From Arctopsyche grandis (Eukaryota > Arthropoda > Insecta > Trichoptera > Hydropsychidae), in contig NC_135361.1 in assembly GCF_051622035.1 (NCBI RefSeq), positions 3,663,001 through 3,727,000 of the forward strand: a DNA stretch of 64,000 nt, in the 5' to 3' direction. Shown in pieces: positions 24,717-37,953 of the stretch. A program made the position numbers and the translations under genes. Numbering within the stretch: the first letter of the stretch is position 1; every line of letters begins with the position of its first letter. Below the pieces are notes generated by a model. That model saw only the letters and a list, made by a program, of their open reading frames with translations, made no database searches and was not told the DNA's origin.

Positions 24717-26600
24717 GCGTAACGTATTTACGCGCGAATATAACTCTCTCGCTGGGAGAGTTACTGGCGTACAGGGATACGTTTGTTCGTCCTTCCAGAT
24801 GTGTTCGTTCCGTGGTGGGGGTCAAAGGGAACAGAAATGGCTAACCTGGGATGTCTTATAGTAGTCGTGAAGTTCCTGATTATAATCCTCGTCTCGTCTA
24901 TAGATGCGGCAGCTGTTGTGAAGCTGGCTCTCGGGTCACCTAGTCGGTCTTCCAGCGGCTGATGCTTCTATAGCAGGCCTGGGCAAACTTTTTGGATGAA
25001 GGGCCACATTAGAAATTAAAAATGAGCGGCGGGCCGCAAGTAAAATACTATTTTTAGATATACATTATTCATTATCGTGAAAGGAATTAAAACGTCTTTT
25101 TTTTTAAATTTCATACAAAAAAATAATTTAATTTGACGAATGAAACTGTTTTACATCTTAAACAGTTTTTTAATTTCAGGGGAATTTTGTAGTTGAAATT
25201 CTTATTGTAAATAATTTTTATTGAAAACGATTGAAAATGTTTGTTTACATATGTAGGTTGATAAAAAAACCACCAGCATTTTTTGAGCAAAATCTCTAAG
25301 TTTGTCGAATTTTTCCGTATTAGGGCGTTGTAAAATTTTTCAAATTTCTTCATGACGGTGTAATACCCTTAAATCAGCATCCCACTGTAAATATATAATC
25401 TTAATTTATATCTCCTTCGATACGCTATCAATATATATTGCAATTGATCTCGTATAATTGCCAAGCCTATATCAATTTTTCGGAAGTCGCCAAATCTTTA
25501 TGGAAACTCACCACTATCTTCAGCAATTTCATGGTTGAAAAGTGATCTACCCGTTTAATAAATAAATGGTGAAGAAACTGTCGGAGTTTTAATTTAAATC
25601 CATTCAAACTTTTCACCATATCATGGACATATAAATTTTCCCCTTGGAACACTGTGTTGAAAGTATTTAAATGTGTCACAATGTCCAAAGTAAATGCAAA
25701 ATCACACAGCCAGTCATTATCAGTTAATTCGGGAAAGTCGATAATATTTTTCATTTTTAAAAATAGAACAATTTCTTCTATTGTATCCCATACTCGCCGA
25801 AGTATTTTTCCTAGGCTTAGCCATCGAATATGATTATGATAAATAATATCTGTGAACTCGGATTCAATATCTTGAAGAAAAGCAATGAATTGTCTGTGTT
25901 TCAAGCCACTCGATCGTATTAGATTTACAAGTTTAATAATACAAGATGTCACATGTTCAACTTTTAACACATTTTTGTACAATACTTGTTGATATATAAT
26001 ACAACGAATTATAACTAAATTGTAATCAGGACAATTTTCGCAAATTGTATCCTGGATAAAATTTGATCTTTAAGTGATTCCAATGACAAAACTCTTCAAT
26101 AATTTAAAATTTAGAGTTACATCCGCGTTTGAAAATTAATAACAGTGCGGTATCTTTTCGATCATTACTTTCGTCGAGAGCTATCGAGTACCATGTGATT
26201 GATTTTCATATTGATGATAATTGCTCATTAAAGTTTATAGTCTAGTTTGGCCCAAATTCGAATTATATCTTATGTCAGAAACGACAAAATATTTGACAAA
26301 TCAAGAAGTAAACTTCAGAAAAGAGTAAACTTTTTTTGAATTTTGCTCGCGGCCCGCATCAAAATACTTGGCGGGCCGCATGCAGCCCGCGGGCCGCAGT
26401 TTGCCCAGACCTGTTCAATAGGAAGCTGCGTGGAGATACAGGTGACGAACTCGTTGGAACTCGGGGAGGGAGTTATGATTAGTCACCGGAGCCTGAGGGG
26501 GCCGTGTATTGTTCAAAGGTTGCCAGCCAGCTCAGCATCAGACGGCTCGGGAGAAATCGCAGGAGGGGGGTACATCTGTACCCGAAGACGACCGAAATGA
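24717..26600. repeat. Unclassified GC-richer repeat hosting a hAT insertion
   Basis: About 255 bp before and 180 bp after the hAT element differ in composition from the AT-rich surroundings and from the duplicate region upstream of gene 9. A stretch near 26,479-26,521 (ACCGGAGCCTGAGGGGGCCG and onwards) recurs inverted at 59,770-59,812. It begins TGTAGCGTAACG, so an LTR is possible but not shown. Confidence 0.4.
24974..26413 (-). mobile_element. hAT transposon, degraded, related to GTF2IRD2/ZBED-type transposases
   Basis: Ends CAGGCCTGGGCAAACT and (inverted) CAGGTCTGGGCAAACT, with GGGCCGC-rich subterminal blocks. Flanked by TTCTATAG (24,966-24,973) and TTCAATAG (26,414-26,421), an 8-bp duplication with one change. 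The - strand frame 25,982-25,467 encodes part of the transposase catalytic core: NLIRSSGLKHRQFIAFLQDI, IRWLSLGKILRRVW, ELTDNDWLCDFAFTLDIVTH. These are the hallmarks of the hAT group that includes the GTF2IRD2-fused transposase. N- and C-terminal parts are broken, so it is non-functional at 1.44 kb. Confidence 0.85.
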
Positions 26601-26959
26601 GATATATAATTTATATCCTATATTTTTTTCTCATCTTTTAATTCGTATTAATTTTTGCATACGTACGTTTGTTTTACTTATAATTAAAAAAAAATGCTAT
26701 TTATCATTTTATTCGTGGCACGTATTCAAATATTAAATAAATATGATATGGGTGCTTAAAATGTAGTGATACTTATTTTTATGCTATACATATTCGTATT
26801 CAATAAATATATTATTAAATTCAAATCCTTCTAATTATTTCATTACAAAATTATTTAAAAACACATTGAAAAAAGTTTGTTACCACTCTATATCGTTGTA
26901 TACAATGACGCACATTACAGCGTACAATGATGCAGCGCACACAACACAAATATGTGCTC

Positions 26960-27428
26960 TACTAATACGAAATTTTTGCTCGCAAATTAACCGGTTTAAA
27001 ATTCACCACACATCCAATTAACCAAAAAAATAGTGTGGCCAGAACACTATCCTAATAAACATGTTTCAATAGAAAATACTCAATATAATATAGTATTAAC
27101 AGTGGGAAAAAATCCCAAGTGAAAATACGTAATTTTGACTTTTGATTTGAACTGGACGACTACTTAGAGAGATTTGAAAGCTGAAAAGTACTACAAATAA
27201 AAGATAAAATATTCATTTTGAACAGGAAATTAACAGATTTTGAGAAATCGACCGAATAACACCAAGATATAGAAAAATCGCGCGATTTAAAAAACACATA
27301 TATCTCCGAATCTCGAGCCAATCAACACTTTTTATTACCAGATTCGTATTCACTGGGCATTGATCTATAAGAAAAGTCATATCTCGTCTCTGAAACATTT
27401 TAAAAGTCGTCATTTGTCGAACAGTGTT
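26960..27428 (-). mobile_element. CACTG-ended DNA element, partial copy 2
   Basis: The right end is TTTGTCGAACAGTG, as in the complete copy at 40,329-40,995. Interior matches include GACGAGATATGACTTTTCTTA (inverted) and GTCGTCCAGTTCAAATCAAA. The other end is missing or too diverged. Confidence 0.7.
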
Positions 27429-27439
27429 ATTGGTGACAT

Positions 27440-27690
27440 ATTGTATATATTGGAAGGATTTTTGGCCAATTTATACCGGGAACCGTTTCAACAATGAAAT
27501 AAGAGAAAATTGGCAAACTCTGATAGGAAACGATCAACCTGAAGTCACAAATCCAGGTCTAACCAACAGCATACTCTGAAAAATTCATTTTTCACTCGAG
27601 GCCCGGAACCCTGGGATCGAACCCGGCACCTCACGAAGCTAAACAGAAGCCTAACAACCGATCTATGCTGCTGGCTATATGCATACATAT
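27440..27690 (-). mobile_element. tRNA-derived SINE, 5' half
   Basis: On the - strand it has B box GGGTTCGATCCC, then GGTTAGACCTGGATTTGTGA, GATCGTTTCCTATCAGAGTT and GAAACGGTTCCCGG. The 3' hairpin and tail are absent. Confidence 0.7.
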
Positions 27691-29080
27691 TTTATATAGT
27701 GATTGTATATAAAGATAAATATTAATATACAATGTCAACTTACCATTTAGCATTAATACTGATAATTGATGTTTAAATACTGACTTGATGTTTAAATACT
27801 ACTTTTATAAAAATACCGACCTTTTAATATTTATACTGACCACTTACATATATACTGAGCGATGTATACTAGCCGTTTAATATAAATACTGACCTTTCTT
27901 TTCAAATACTTACAAAAATAGACTAAAATACTTACCAGTAAAATACAAGCCTATATAAATTACCTTGAAAGAAAAAACCTGAATAATCCCAGTATCTACA
28001 AACTTAAAATGAGATACAAATTCAACAATGGACATACAATATATGTGCACCAGGCCACCGATATGTGTATGTAGTATTTAGATATTTCATAAGTAAGATA
28101 CATCTAAGTAACGTAAGTAAGATATAACATTGGCTTATCTTCAACACATTATTTAATAAATACTGGTGTTATGCTGTCAGGACTTGATTTTCTTATTTCT
28201 AAGCTGTTTATTATGCTAATTAATTTTTTAAATAAGATTTTTTTATAAGATTAAAATTTTGTGGGTAACATTTTTGTACATATGCATTTTATAATGCAAT
28301 TGTCATTTATACATATGATATAAACAAAATCAGTAAAATGATCAATATAATTACATGCTTTGTCGTTTTGTTCTTAAATTTGGGTAAATGTTTTTTATTG
28401 CTAATTTTACCGTGATTGGAATGTTGATCAATTTTTAACTACATATGTATACATACGAATATCTGATTTTCCAAATAATAAAATGAGTTTGAATGTAAAG
28501 AGCTGTAAAAAAATTAAAACCGCAAATAAATAAGTGATTTGATAGTTCTTGTCATTTACATAAAATCAATCTTCGCAAAGGATTTCCCATTTTCAGGAAT
28601 TTAAAAGCCAACTTTTTACTTTGGCTCTCTAATAAATGCAATCTTTAAATTTAATTTGGAAGTAAAAAGTCCTCTGATTATAAAAAATTGCGCATAAATG
28701 TATTTTAATTGTCTAAAAGTGCAAATCGTTTATTCTTCATTCTATGCCTTGTCCACTAAGCGAATATTTGATGTTTATTTTTTTGGAAAATTTATTTGAA
28801 AGTTGAAACTATTTACATACACACAAATTCTTTAAATGCCCATTTAATTTTACCTCAAAAATATGTTGTATTTTATATACTTACTTGAATTTGGACAGAT
28901 AATGAAATATCGGTTCTATATATGGAATAATTAAAATATATTCATATTAATATTACATATTGTTTAATAAAATAATTTCATACACTGTTAAGCAAAAACA
29001 TTCTTAAACAATCCTTAACACTTGCATTGATGAAAAAATGAGTTTATTTATAATTATTATAAAAACTTTCAAATAAAATT
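27691..29080. other. Non-coding duplicated flank of gene 8 type
   Basis: 27,700-27,960 is AT-rich with a loose AATACTGACC repeat. 28,000-28,090 matches 32,255-32,345. 28,436-29,080 matches 33,180-33,835 almost end to end, the region downstream of gene 8. No intact gene. Confidence 0.6.
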
Positions 29081-29083
29081 TAA

Positions 29084-29310
29084 TTTAACAAAATTCTTTA
29101 CAACAGCTTGTATAGCAATTTTGCTAATTTTTCTAAATTGTGAATCATTTTCTCCCATTTCACTCAATTGCGTTATATGGTTCTGAAATCCTTGCAATAC
29201 ACAACAAATAATATTTTTCTACAATATTTTTGGAAAACTCTATTAGTTTTTCTCGAATCAGAGAATCGTGTATAATAGACATTGCTCCAACAATCTAATT
29301 TCAATTTCTG
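29084..29310 (-). pseudogene. Relic of a gene 8 paralogue with internal deletion
   Basis: 29,084-29,182 matches the end of gene 8 exon 2. At about 29,182 the match jumps directly to gene 8 exon 1 (34,391 onward: TTATATGGTTCTGAAAT, CAACAAATA, GAATCAGAGAATCGT) and stops near 29,310. So the DWQ half of exon 2, the intron and the catalytic loop are deleted, and the N-terminal two thirds is gone. Sequence after 29,340 matches gene 8 upstream flank. Confidence 0.85.
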
Positions 29311-29339
29311 GAAAATCTGTGAGGACTGCTGTGTCTACA

Positions 29340-29580
29340 AACCAGCAATAAACAACACTGACATAAAAATGAAATGTAAACATAAAAAGTACAATGAAAT
29401 TTTTATAAATAAGTCACTTGTGATAATAAAATAAGCTATGTCAAACAATGATAATAATATTTAAAGTTTATTAGATTTACAATCGGAATTATTGCTTGCA
29501 GCAGACTTTTAGATTTCACTCTCATATATTTACATACATACTATATTAAACATAAAATCTTAAACAGAGTATAAGAAAAT
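29340..29580. repeat. Segmental duplication block
   Basis: AAATGAAATGTAAACATAAA, TCAAACAATGATAATAATAT, GATTTACAATCGG and AACAGAGTATAAGAAAAT also occur in the same order at 35,618-36,110 and 39,970-40,205. It is a non-coding upstream flank of gene 8 type, retained in three places. Confidence 0.75.
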
Positions 29581-29942
29581 AAACATTGTGATTAAGTTAA
29601 AAGAAATATGATAGTTTCTGAGATAAAACACTTCAAATTTATTTATTTATATAATTTTAGCTATCTAGCAAATTTAAAAAATACATTCTTAATAACTAAA
29701 CTAAATTTTATGTATAAATATGAAAAAAAAGTATTTCTTTTATTGAATTCAACACTTACAAAATATTTTACATAACCTATATATTATACATATGTATATA
29801 ATATGATCATAAATCCATATGCATATTGTCATACATAACAATGATCTGTTATATAATTATACAATTAATTTATTTGTTTATTATTACATGAAAACAATGT
29901 CTAGTACATTGATTAAGACAGTGATATATTTCATTCTGCATA

Positions 29943-31219
29943 TTAAATCAACTCCAAGTTTATAAAATCATCCACAATTCCTTTTACACGATCTTTACTC
30001 AACTCAGTATATGGCAATTTTTTCGCATTACTATCATCAGCTTCACACAAGTCAACGGTTTGCAATTCAGTTCCTTTATTACTCAACACTAATGGTATCA
30101 CTAGTGTGCCCATCAATAATCCATACGGTAAAAATTCTTTCAAATGATTTTCAAAGACTGCACGTGGATAACATTCTTCAACATCACAATCAAAATATGT
30201 CAACTGCTTTTTAATCTCTTCATAGTACATATTGAATAGTCGTGTGTTGTACTTGGCTCTCATGGGTACATCGGTGCTGCAATAAACCATATAAGATAAG
30301 TCTGTAATGGGGGAGCAAGATCTTGCAATCTGCCAATCCACAAATTTCATATCCACTGGTGTCCCATTCTATAACAATAATTTCATAAATAAATTAATAA
30401 AAAGTGACAATTCATACATAACCATTCTCATATTATCATAATATAAAAATAATATACCTTATATTTGAACAAAATATTATTATTCCAACAGTCTCCATGA
30501 CAAATTACATCATAAGGTGCGGCACTTTCTGAAGCAATGTATTTGTGAAATTTTTCCACACCATTCTCTGAAAATGAAAGCAATTTCTTTGCTTTGGATG
30601 CGTCATCTATAATCGCAGTTGCTTGAAGAAGAGATCGCTTTATTAATGGATTCATCAAATCGAAAATGACTGATTCCTCCACCAATTTTGCCAAATTCTT
30701 ATACATTGCCGGATTGAGTTTTTTCATTGCAAACGAAAGTGAATGATATCGAGCTAGACTGAACAACGCCAACTCCAAATGGTCAGAATCATATGAATTG
30801 TAACGGTTGTGCATCCGATACCCTTTTGCGCTCATGTCTTCCATCAAAATTACATTGGTGTTTGCTATATAGCATTTGACAAAGTCAAATCGTTCTTCAT
30901 TCGGTATCTTATGTTCGTCTTGAAATTTTTTGAATGTGGGTAAAATTATGTTGTAAAGATCAGCCTCTCTGTTATACATGTTTTCCACTTTCAATGTTTC
31001 AGATATGGCTTTATCTGAAGTCGTTTTCGCAATTAAATTAAACAAGACACTTTTATTGTGTTTAGATGTTATTTCAATTTTATGCATTTCACCAACATAA
31101 TTGTCGCCTTTTTCTGATCCAGGGCTTATGCGCAGGGCTACGTTCTTCAAACCATTTTTTTGTATGAACTCTTCAATTGCAACCTTGCAGTTTTCAGGCA
31201 AATTCGATGTATCACACAT
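29943..31219 (-). CDS. EcKinase-like (CHK domain) kinase, gene 7
   Basis: Exon 1 is 31,219 to 30,458 and exon 2 is 30,368 to 29,943, giving 395 residues with an 89-nt intron. Motifs: NLIAK (K65), NREADLY (E85), hinge MEDMS, HGDCWNNN (H241), exon 2 VDWQ (D265). The acceptor reads TTATAG, not the TTACAG of its sisters, but still supplies AG, so splicing should hold. Donor AAG/GTATAT. It is very close to genes 4, 6 and 9. A TATAAA at 31,307-31,302 lies upstream; a clear initiator is not visible. Upstream flank to about 31,900 is duplicated from the other loci. Confidence 0.93.
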
Positions 31220-31899
31220 CTTGGTCGACTTTGATTATGGCAGTTGTCCGTACCGATTATGACTGCAGAGTACTAAATTTTTACTTGGCATACGGCTACA
31301 TTTTATATTCCTTAGGCAGGAGTTTTCAACAAATTATAAATAAATAAGAAGATAATAAAATTAGTCTACACACCACTTATAGTTCCTCATCTGCTGAAAA
31401 ATAATAATCAAACCAATCTCCTAAATTTGTCAAATTATTGATGATAACTCTATGATTGATAATTAAAACTTATTTTCATTTGTTAACTACATGGTTGACC
31501 ACAGACCGACATCAAAGTAGCACTGGTATAGACTTTCATATAATCAGATAGATAAAATGAGATTGAGCACTGTGCATTTAAAGGAAATAAAACTAAATAA
31601 AGATATAAGATGTAACAATGCAATATAAATATTTTGTATATATAAACTTGTTGATATATTACTTGTATTTAAACTACACTGAAAATACAAACACGCTCAA
31701 GGGTCGACTGCGTTTAGAAAAATATTTAATTATTTTTATAATACAGATTGCGTGCAGAGCTGACATGTTTAATATGTATGTATACAAGACTTAAATGATA
31801 AAGCATTACAACACGGAAAACTTGATTGAAATAACTATGGATCGCATTTACTGATTATGTAAGAGATGACCAGTTGAACATACATATATACAATATTTC

Positions 31900-33835
31900 C
31901 AAAGTGACCAACCCATGACTATCTATGTATTTGATGAATATAAAAAGGTCACAAAATGAAATTCGATAATTAAACATGCATACATGTTCACACATACCGT
32001 TTATGTGAGCATTTTCTACGCAAATGTAGGGAAACTTACACAAGAAAAAAGTTCTACTTCCGGTTATCGGTTTTTTTTTCTATAATCACCATAATTAATA
32101 AAATATATCAAAAATATAGATGATTTTCCAATATTAATACGAATTTGTTCTTGATTCTGTTATAGGACAGATGATAGAGGAGTTTTGAAGAGGATCTTTA
32201 TTGTTCAGATAAATATTAATATACAATATCAACTTACCACTTAGCATTAATACAAACATAAAATGCGATACAAATTCAAAAATGGACATGCAATATCTGT
32301 GCACTAACCCATCGATATATGTATGTCGTATTTAGATATTTCGCTGCCTAATTTATATAATACTGGTATAGCCAAGTTTGAAATCTAGTTGGTGGTATGC
32401 AGTGGTATGCTAAATATTTTTTGGGTCTATCTATTCAGTATATCTTATAAATTCAATAATCAGTTTATAAATTCTGCGCAGATAATGGATCTACTTAAGA
32501 TTCCAAATAAACATAAAATATCAGGAATTTTCCTTCAGTCACAACTTTAATAATTTTCATTCTATGTAAATATTGGTGCCGGTGAAACATTTCAATTTAA
32601 TGAATCTGATAAACCTTCATATATTAAATTAAAATTTAATTGCACAGTGCAATCGTTAGATTACTTGATAGTTTTGGATATTTTAAGTTGTATGCAAATA
32701 GAAGAACTTTTACATATTTAAATAAGTTTAATAAAAATGATGGAACTATTGATAAACATGTTGAATTATAAAAGGTCTTGAATAGCGATGGCATAAAATA
32801 ATCCGATTTTACAGACTAAAGATACCACTAAACATAAGATTGGCTGATACTTCAACACATTATTTAATAAATACTGGTGTTATGCAGTCATGACTTGCAG
32901 ATTTGCTACTTTCTAAGTTGTTTATTATGTTAATTAATTTTTGAAATTATATTTTTCGGTTAGATTAAAATTTTGTGGATAACATTTTTGTACATGTACA
33001 TGGATAACATTTTGTACATTTTATTTTGTATTTTATAATGCAATTGTCATTTATACATATGATATTAAAAAAATTAGCAAAAAGATCAATATAATTGCAT
33101 GCTTTGTCGCTTTGTTCTTAAATTGAGGGTAAATGAACTTTGTTTTTCATTGCTACTTTTACCGTGATTGTAATATTGATCAATTTTTAACTACATACAT
33201 ATGTACATATACATATATATGAATGTCTGATTTTCCAAATAATAAAATGAGTTTGAATGTCAAGAGCTGTAAAAAAATTAAAACCGCAAATAAAGAATTG
33301 ATTTGATAGTTCTTGTCATTTAAAAAAATCAATCTTCGCAAAGGATTTCCCATTTTCAGGAATTCAAAAACCAACTTTTTCCTTTGGCTCTCAAATAATA
33401 GCAATCTTTAAATTTAAATTGGAAGTAAAAAGTCCTCCGATTGTATAGAATTGTGCATAAATGTATTTTAATTGTCTAAAAGTGCAAATCGTTTATTCTT
33501 CATTCTATGCCTTGTCCATTAAGCGAATATTTGATGATTATTTTTTTGGAAAATTTATTTGAAAGTTGAAACTACATATTTACATCCACACAAATTCTTT
33601 AAATGCCCATTTAATTTTACCTCAATAACATGTTGTATTGTATGTACTTACTTGAATTTGGACAGGTAATGAAATATCGGTTCTATATATGGAATAATTA
33701 AAATATATTCATATTAATATTACATATTGTTTAATAAAATAATTTCATACACTGTTTAGCAAATAAATTCTTAAACAATCCTTAACACTTGCATTTATGA
33801 AAAAATGAGTTTATTTATAATTATAATAGAAACGT
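31900..33835. other. Non-coding, duplicated intergenic DNA
   Basis: 32,255-32,345 and 33,050-33,835 correspond to 28,000-29,080. No gene or complete mobile element found. Confidence 0.5.
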
Positions 33836-35097
33836 TTAAATAAAATTTAATTTAACAAAATCATTTACAACACCTATTATAGCATTTTTGCACATTTTTC
33901 CAAATTGTGTATCATTTTCTTCCATTTCACTCAATTGCCTGTCTCCTCCTTTTTCAGGAATTATTAAAGGAAGAAAAATCATACATTTTAATAGACCATA
34001 CGGTAACAACTTTTGCACATGGTCATTGAAAGCATTCCGCGGATAACACTTTTCAACACTGCAATTTAATTTTATAAGACTTTCCCCGAGTGCATCATAG
34101 TAGATGTCAAGTATTTTTGGATAATGTTCGTCTCTTGTGGATGAATCTGTGCAGCTGAAGATTGTAAATGCTATATCAATTATCGGGGAACAGCATTTGG
34201 ACGTTTGCCAATCTACCATTCTCAGATCCACAGGCAATCCTTCCTATAAATATAAAAAAAATATTTACATAGATTGAATCATTTTAATTGATATAAAATT
34301 TTCAAAAGAAACTAGAAATTTAAAATATGTATATGTACCTCATATTTAAAAAGGATATTGTTATTCCAACAATCCCCATGGCATATTACGTTATATGGTT
34401 CTGAAATGCTTGCACTACACAACAAATAGTATTTTTCTACAATATTTTTGGAAAACTCTTCGAGTTTTCCCCGAATCAAAGAATCGTCTATAATAGACAT
34501 TGCTCTGACAGCTCCAATTTCCATGACTGACTGCAAATATTCACCGATACAAATTAAAGACATGTGCTCTGAAAACTTTTGAAATGTTTGAGGGTGATGT
34601 TCTTTCATGGCAAATGAGTACGAATGAAACTGAGCCAACTTCACCACAATCATTCGCAGATGATCGATGTCAAAAAAATTAAAACATTTTTGTATGTGAA
34701 ACCCACTTTCAGCCAAGTCCTCCATCAATATAATCTCCTTAGTAGCTTTGTAACATTTAGCATGATAAAATGTATCTCTTATATTGAACTCTCGTTGCAA
34801 AGCATCAAATCCTGGTAAAATAATATTATAAACATCAGCTTCTCTACCGTAAAGTTCGTTAATCGGCAGAACAGTCAACGATTTCTTATCTGATGGCGGT
34901 TGTTTCAACATCAAGCTGAGTGATCTACTTTCATCTTGTTTCGAATTTAATTTAATCCGAAGCAAATTTCCTACGTAATTATCTCCTTCTTTTGATCCTT
35001 TGGATATGCTTATCTTCATATTGTCTATAAACTCCCCTTGAAGCTCTTCGATAACAAGATCTGAATAATCGAAGGGTAAAACACTCGCGTCACACAT
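33836..35097 (-). CDS. EcKinase-like (CHK domain) kinase, gene 8
   Basis: Exon 1 is 35,097 to 34,339 and exon 2 is 34,243 to 33,836, giving 388 residues with a 95-nt intron. Start MCDASV. Motifs: SLMLK lysine (K65), GREADVY, hinge MEDLA, HGDCWNNN (H240), exon 2 VDWQ. Donor GAG/GTACAT, acceptor TTATAG/GAA. It starts MCD like genes 4-7 and 9 but is clearly more divergent, forming a second subgroup whose other two members here (near 14,850 and 29,100) are relics. It is therefore the only surviving member of its type in the window. Confidence 0.93.
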
Positions 35098-35617
35098 CTT
35101 TCTTTTGTGAAATTTGTTATCGCTGCGTTGGATATAAATGAATAACTAAATTAAACTTTTTCCACAGCTCAATTTATATACTATGTGACTTGCAGAAGCT
35201 CAAAACTCTGTGTGTAAAAGTTCTCCAAGAAACTAGAATATATATGTGTCACAGTAAGAGCCTCAAATCTCGAATTAGTATACACTGACTAGTAAATATG
35301 TACACTAGCTTAGGTTTTTAGCTAAAGCTTACGACACTAGATTCCGCAAACACTCTTACAAGACAAAGTATACACTGACGCGCAAATGGATGCACTTACT
35401 GTTGTGCACTAGTAAATATGCTAACAAATAAAAATTCAATGGCTTGACAGCTGACCAAAGTTTGACGTTGCTCTTCCAATGAATCAAACGTTGCTCTTCC
35501 AATGAAAACGCCAAACTGAACAGGCCAAACTGAATCAGTTGGCCTGAACGGATGCGTGGACACGCACAGTGCAATCGCTTCAGTTCTGACTGATCTATCA
35601 CGAGGAGTGAACTCTGA

Positions 35618-36240
35618 CAAAAATGAAATGTAAACATAAAAAGTACAATGAAATTTTTAGAAATAAGTCACCTATGATAATTTATTTAATTTATAATAAA
35701 GTAAGCTATGTCAAACAATGATAATAATATACGTTTATTAGATTTACAATCGGAATAATTGCCTGCAGCAGACTTTTAGATTTCACTGATTCACTCTCAT
35801 ATACAGTTTTTGCAAGCCTATTTCACCCTTTTGCAAATGAAATTCACCCTTTTGCAAATGAAATTCATCCTTGTGGAAATGACAAACAAATAGAAATATA
35901 AGTTTAAACTAAAATACATAAAAAGCACATATTGTTTAATTCGTTTTTTTTATTTTTTATACGATTTTTGAAAAGGACTAATTTCATTTGCAAAAGAATT
36001 AATTTAATTTGCAAAATGATGAATTTCATTTTCAAAACGGTGAAATAGGCTTGCAAAGACTGTATCAAACCTGAAATCTTAAACAGAGTATAAGAAAATA
36101 AACTTGAAATTAATATATGGATGTATGTATTTGCTTTCTGATATCAATATCTCAAGTTTTATTTTACTTTACTGCAATATACATACATATTATTTATTTT
36201 GAGGTATAAGAATGATTATGTTATAATAATGAATAATGAC
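35618..36240. repeat. Segmental duplication block, upstream of gene 8
   Basis: Same ordered motifs as 29,340-29,580 and 39,970-40,320, with a MITE inserted at 35,814. A further copy of the next upstream segment (TGACCAAAGTTTGACGTTGC and following) is repeated at 35,450-35,590 and 36,270-36,425. Confidence 0.7.
35814..36062. mobile_element. Mariner/Tc1-type MITE
   Basis: It is flanked by TA on both sides. The ends CAGTTTTTGCAAGCCTATTT and inverted CAGTCTTTGCAAGCCTATTT pair for about 50 bp or more. It is 249 bp and non-coding. The sister sequences at 29,520 and 40,130 lack it, which confirms insertion. Confidence 0.85.
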
Positions 36241-37143
36241 TTGCTTAAACGAATAAAATTTTAATGGCTTGACATCTGACCAAAGTTTGACGTTGCACTT
36301 CCAATGAATTTTATGCTCAAGAATAGAAAGCCTACCTACCATACACCAAAACGCCAAATTGAATCAGTTTGGCATGAACGGATGCGTGGATACGTACAGT
36401 GCAATCGCTTCAGTCTGACTGATCTATCACAAGGATATTTAACTATTTGACACCAGAATATACATACATATGAAGCCTATCAGTGAAAATGTACTCAATG
36501 TAGAAATACGCATTTATATTTACAAACTTTCACAAGCTATCATCGAAAATGTTTTCGAAATAGTCGTAAACCGTTTAATAATATTTCAAACCAAAATACA
36601 GATTAGCCTTGAAAACAAAACCAATGGTTAACGGATTATTTCGCAAATCGTTGCCACAAAAATCGCGAATACGGAATAGCTGGCGCTCGAGTTCTCGTTA
36701 ATACAATATTTAGCGATTGATGCAGTTTTTGATCAAGATCTTATTGAATTGTACGAGATCGCTTTTTGCGGAATAATTACCGAACCAATCTAGGGTGACC
36801 ATTCGTACTGATTTTACCAGGACAGTACTGGTATTTTGGGTATCTGTCCCAAGTCGTGAGATAAAACTACTTTTTGTGTAAATTCTTTGGCGAAAATTAT
36901 GTCTCCTACAAAAGTATTGCTAAATTAGTCAACTGTTGTTTCCAATTATCAATAACAAATGCACCAGATGAAGGATTTTTTACTTTGATGAGCAATATAT
37001 AGTCCAGTGATAAAACGAAATTAAATGTTGAAACCTTAAAATGTTTGCTAATCACTTACATAGTATAATTTTTACCAGTCTTGTGTAGAATTGTATAAGA
37101 GCATTTAAGAAAATGAATTCGTTTTTTCATAAATGTGCGTCCA

Positions 37144-37345
37144 TGTAAATAGGTTTTTGAGCTATTTTTCCTATTATGCTGTAGATTAACATTAGAATAA
37201 TATAATACTATGATTACTAACCAAATTAAATTAAATTGTAAAATAGAGAATGATCAGTAGATCAGTAGCTATTAAAATAGATATAAGATGTATCGTGAAC
37301 ATAATTTCTTAATAATAAAAAGCATTTAAAAATCAAAAAAAAATA
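37144..37345 (+). mobile_element. Jockey-like LINE 3' end, copy J3
   Basis: Matches the 3' UTR of the copies at 8,120-8,318 and 12,420-12,625: GTAAATAGGTTTTTGAGCT, GATCAGTAGATCAGTAGC, ending AAAAAGCATTTAAAAATC. Severely 5'-truncated, with no coding sequence left. Confidence 0.85.
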
Positions 37346-37364
37346 AAATATACTCTATTCGATC

Positions 37365-37432
37365 GAGGTCAATTCATGGGATCGAACCCAGCGATCACGA
37401 GCCATGCTGCTGGCATGGCTCGGTGGTAATTG
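37365..37432 (-). mobile_element. SINE head fragment
   Basis: On the - strand the B box CTGGGTTCGATCCCATG is preceded by an A-box-like CCAGCAGCATGGCTCGTGAT. Only the tRNA-like part remains. Confidence 0.5.
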
Positions 37433-37953
37433 AAGTATTGAAGTATTTAGAAATATGTTTTTGGAAAAAAATGTCCTGATTTTGAATTTGGAAAAATTGG
37501 TCACCTTATTAATATACAAATTACAATTATTTTCATAAGGTCAAACACTAAATTGAATTATTGTTGATTTCAAAATTGCTTTTATAGAGATATCACCCGT
37601 CAAAAATTGTATTACTTAAATATTAATATTAATATATATAATAAAAAATAAAAGTTGAGTACTAATGGCAGCACAATTATTCTCTTTGCGCGTATCTGGT
37701 TGATAAATTAACTTCCACAGAACTAGATTCACCAGTAGTGGTCAATGAACTTTCATAGAACTTACACCACAGCCTCTCTCTCATAGCTGTAATTTTCCGT
37801 AATGGCTAAATTTTCATTATTTTTCCATTGTCTAAAACAAATTATTTACCTAAATACTTTAATGATAATGTACACATACAGGTATACATACATACATATA
37901 TATATAATTACGTACTTTTGAGCTCGAAAGTATGTCACGGTATTATAGATACA

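Larger units (their letters stand above)
36791..37508. mobile_element. hAT-like element remnant with nested LINE and SINE pieces
   Basis: The left end TAGGGTGACCATTCG...CCAGGACAGTAC and the right end ATGTCCTGATTTTG...TTGGTCACCT are inverted counterparts of the common AGGGTGACCA hAT-type terminus. Between them lie a Jockey-like 3' end (37,144-37,345) and a SINE head fragment (37,365-37,432). A target duplication is not clear. Confidence 0.5.
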
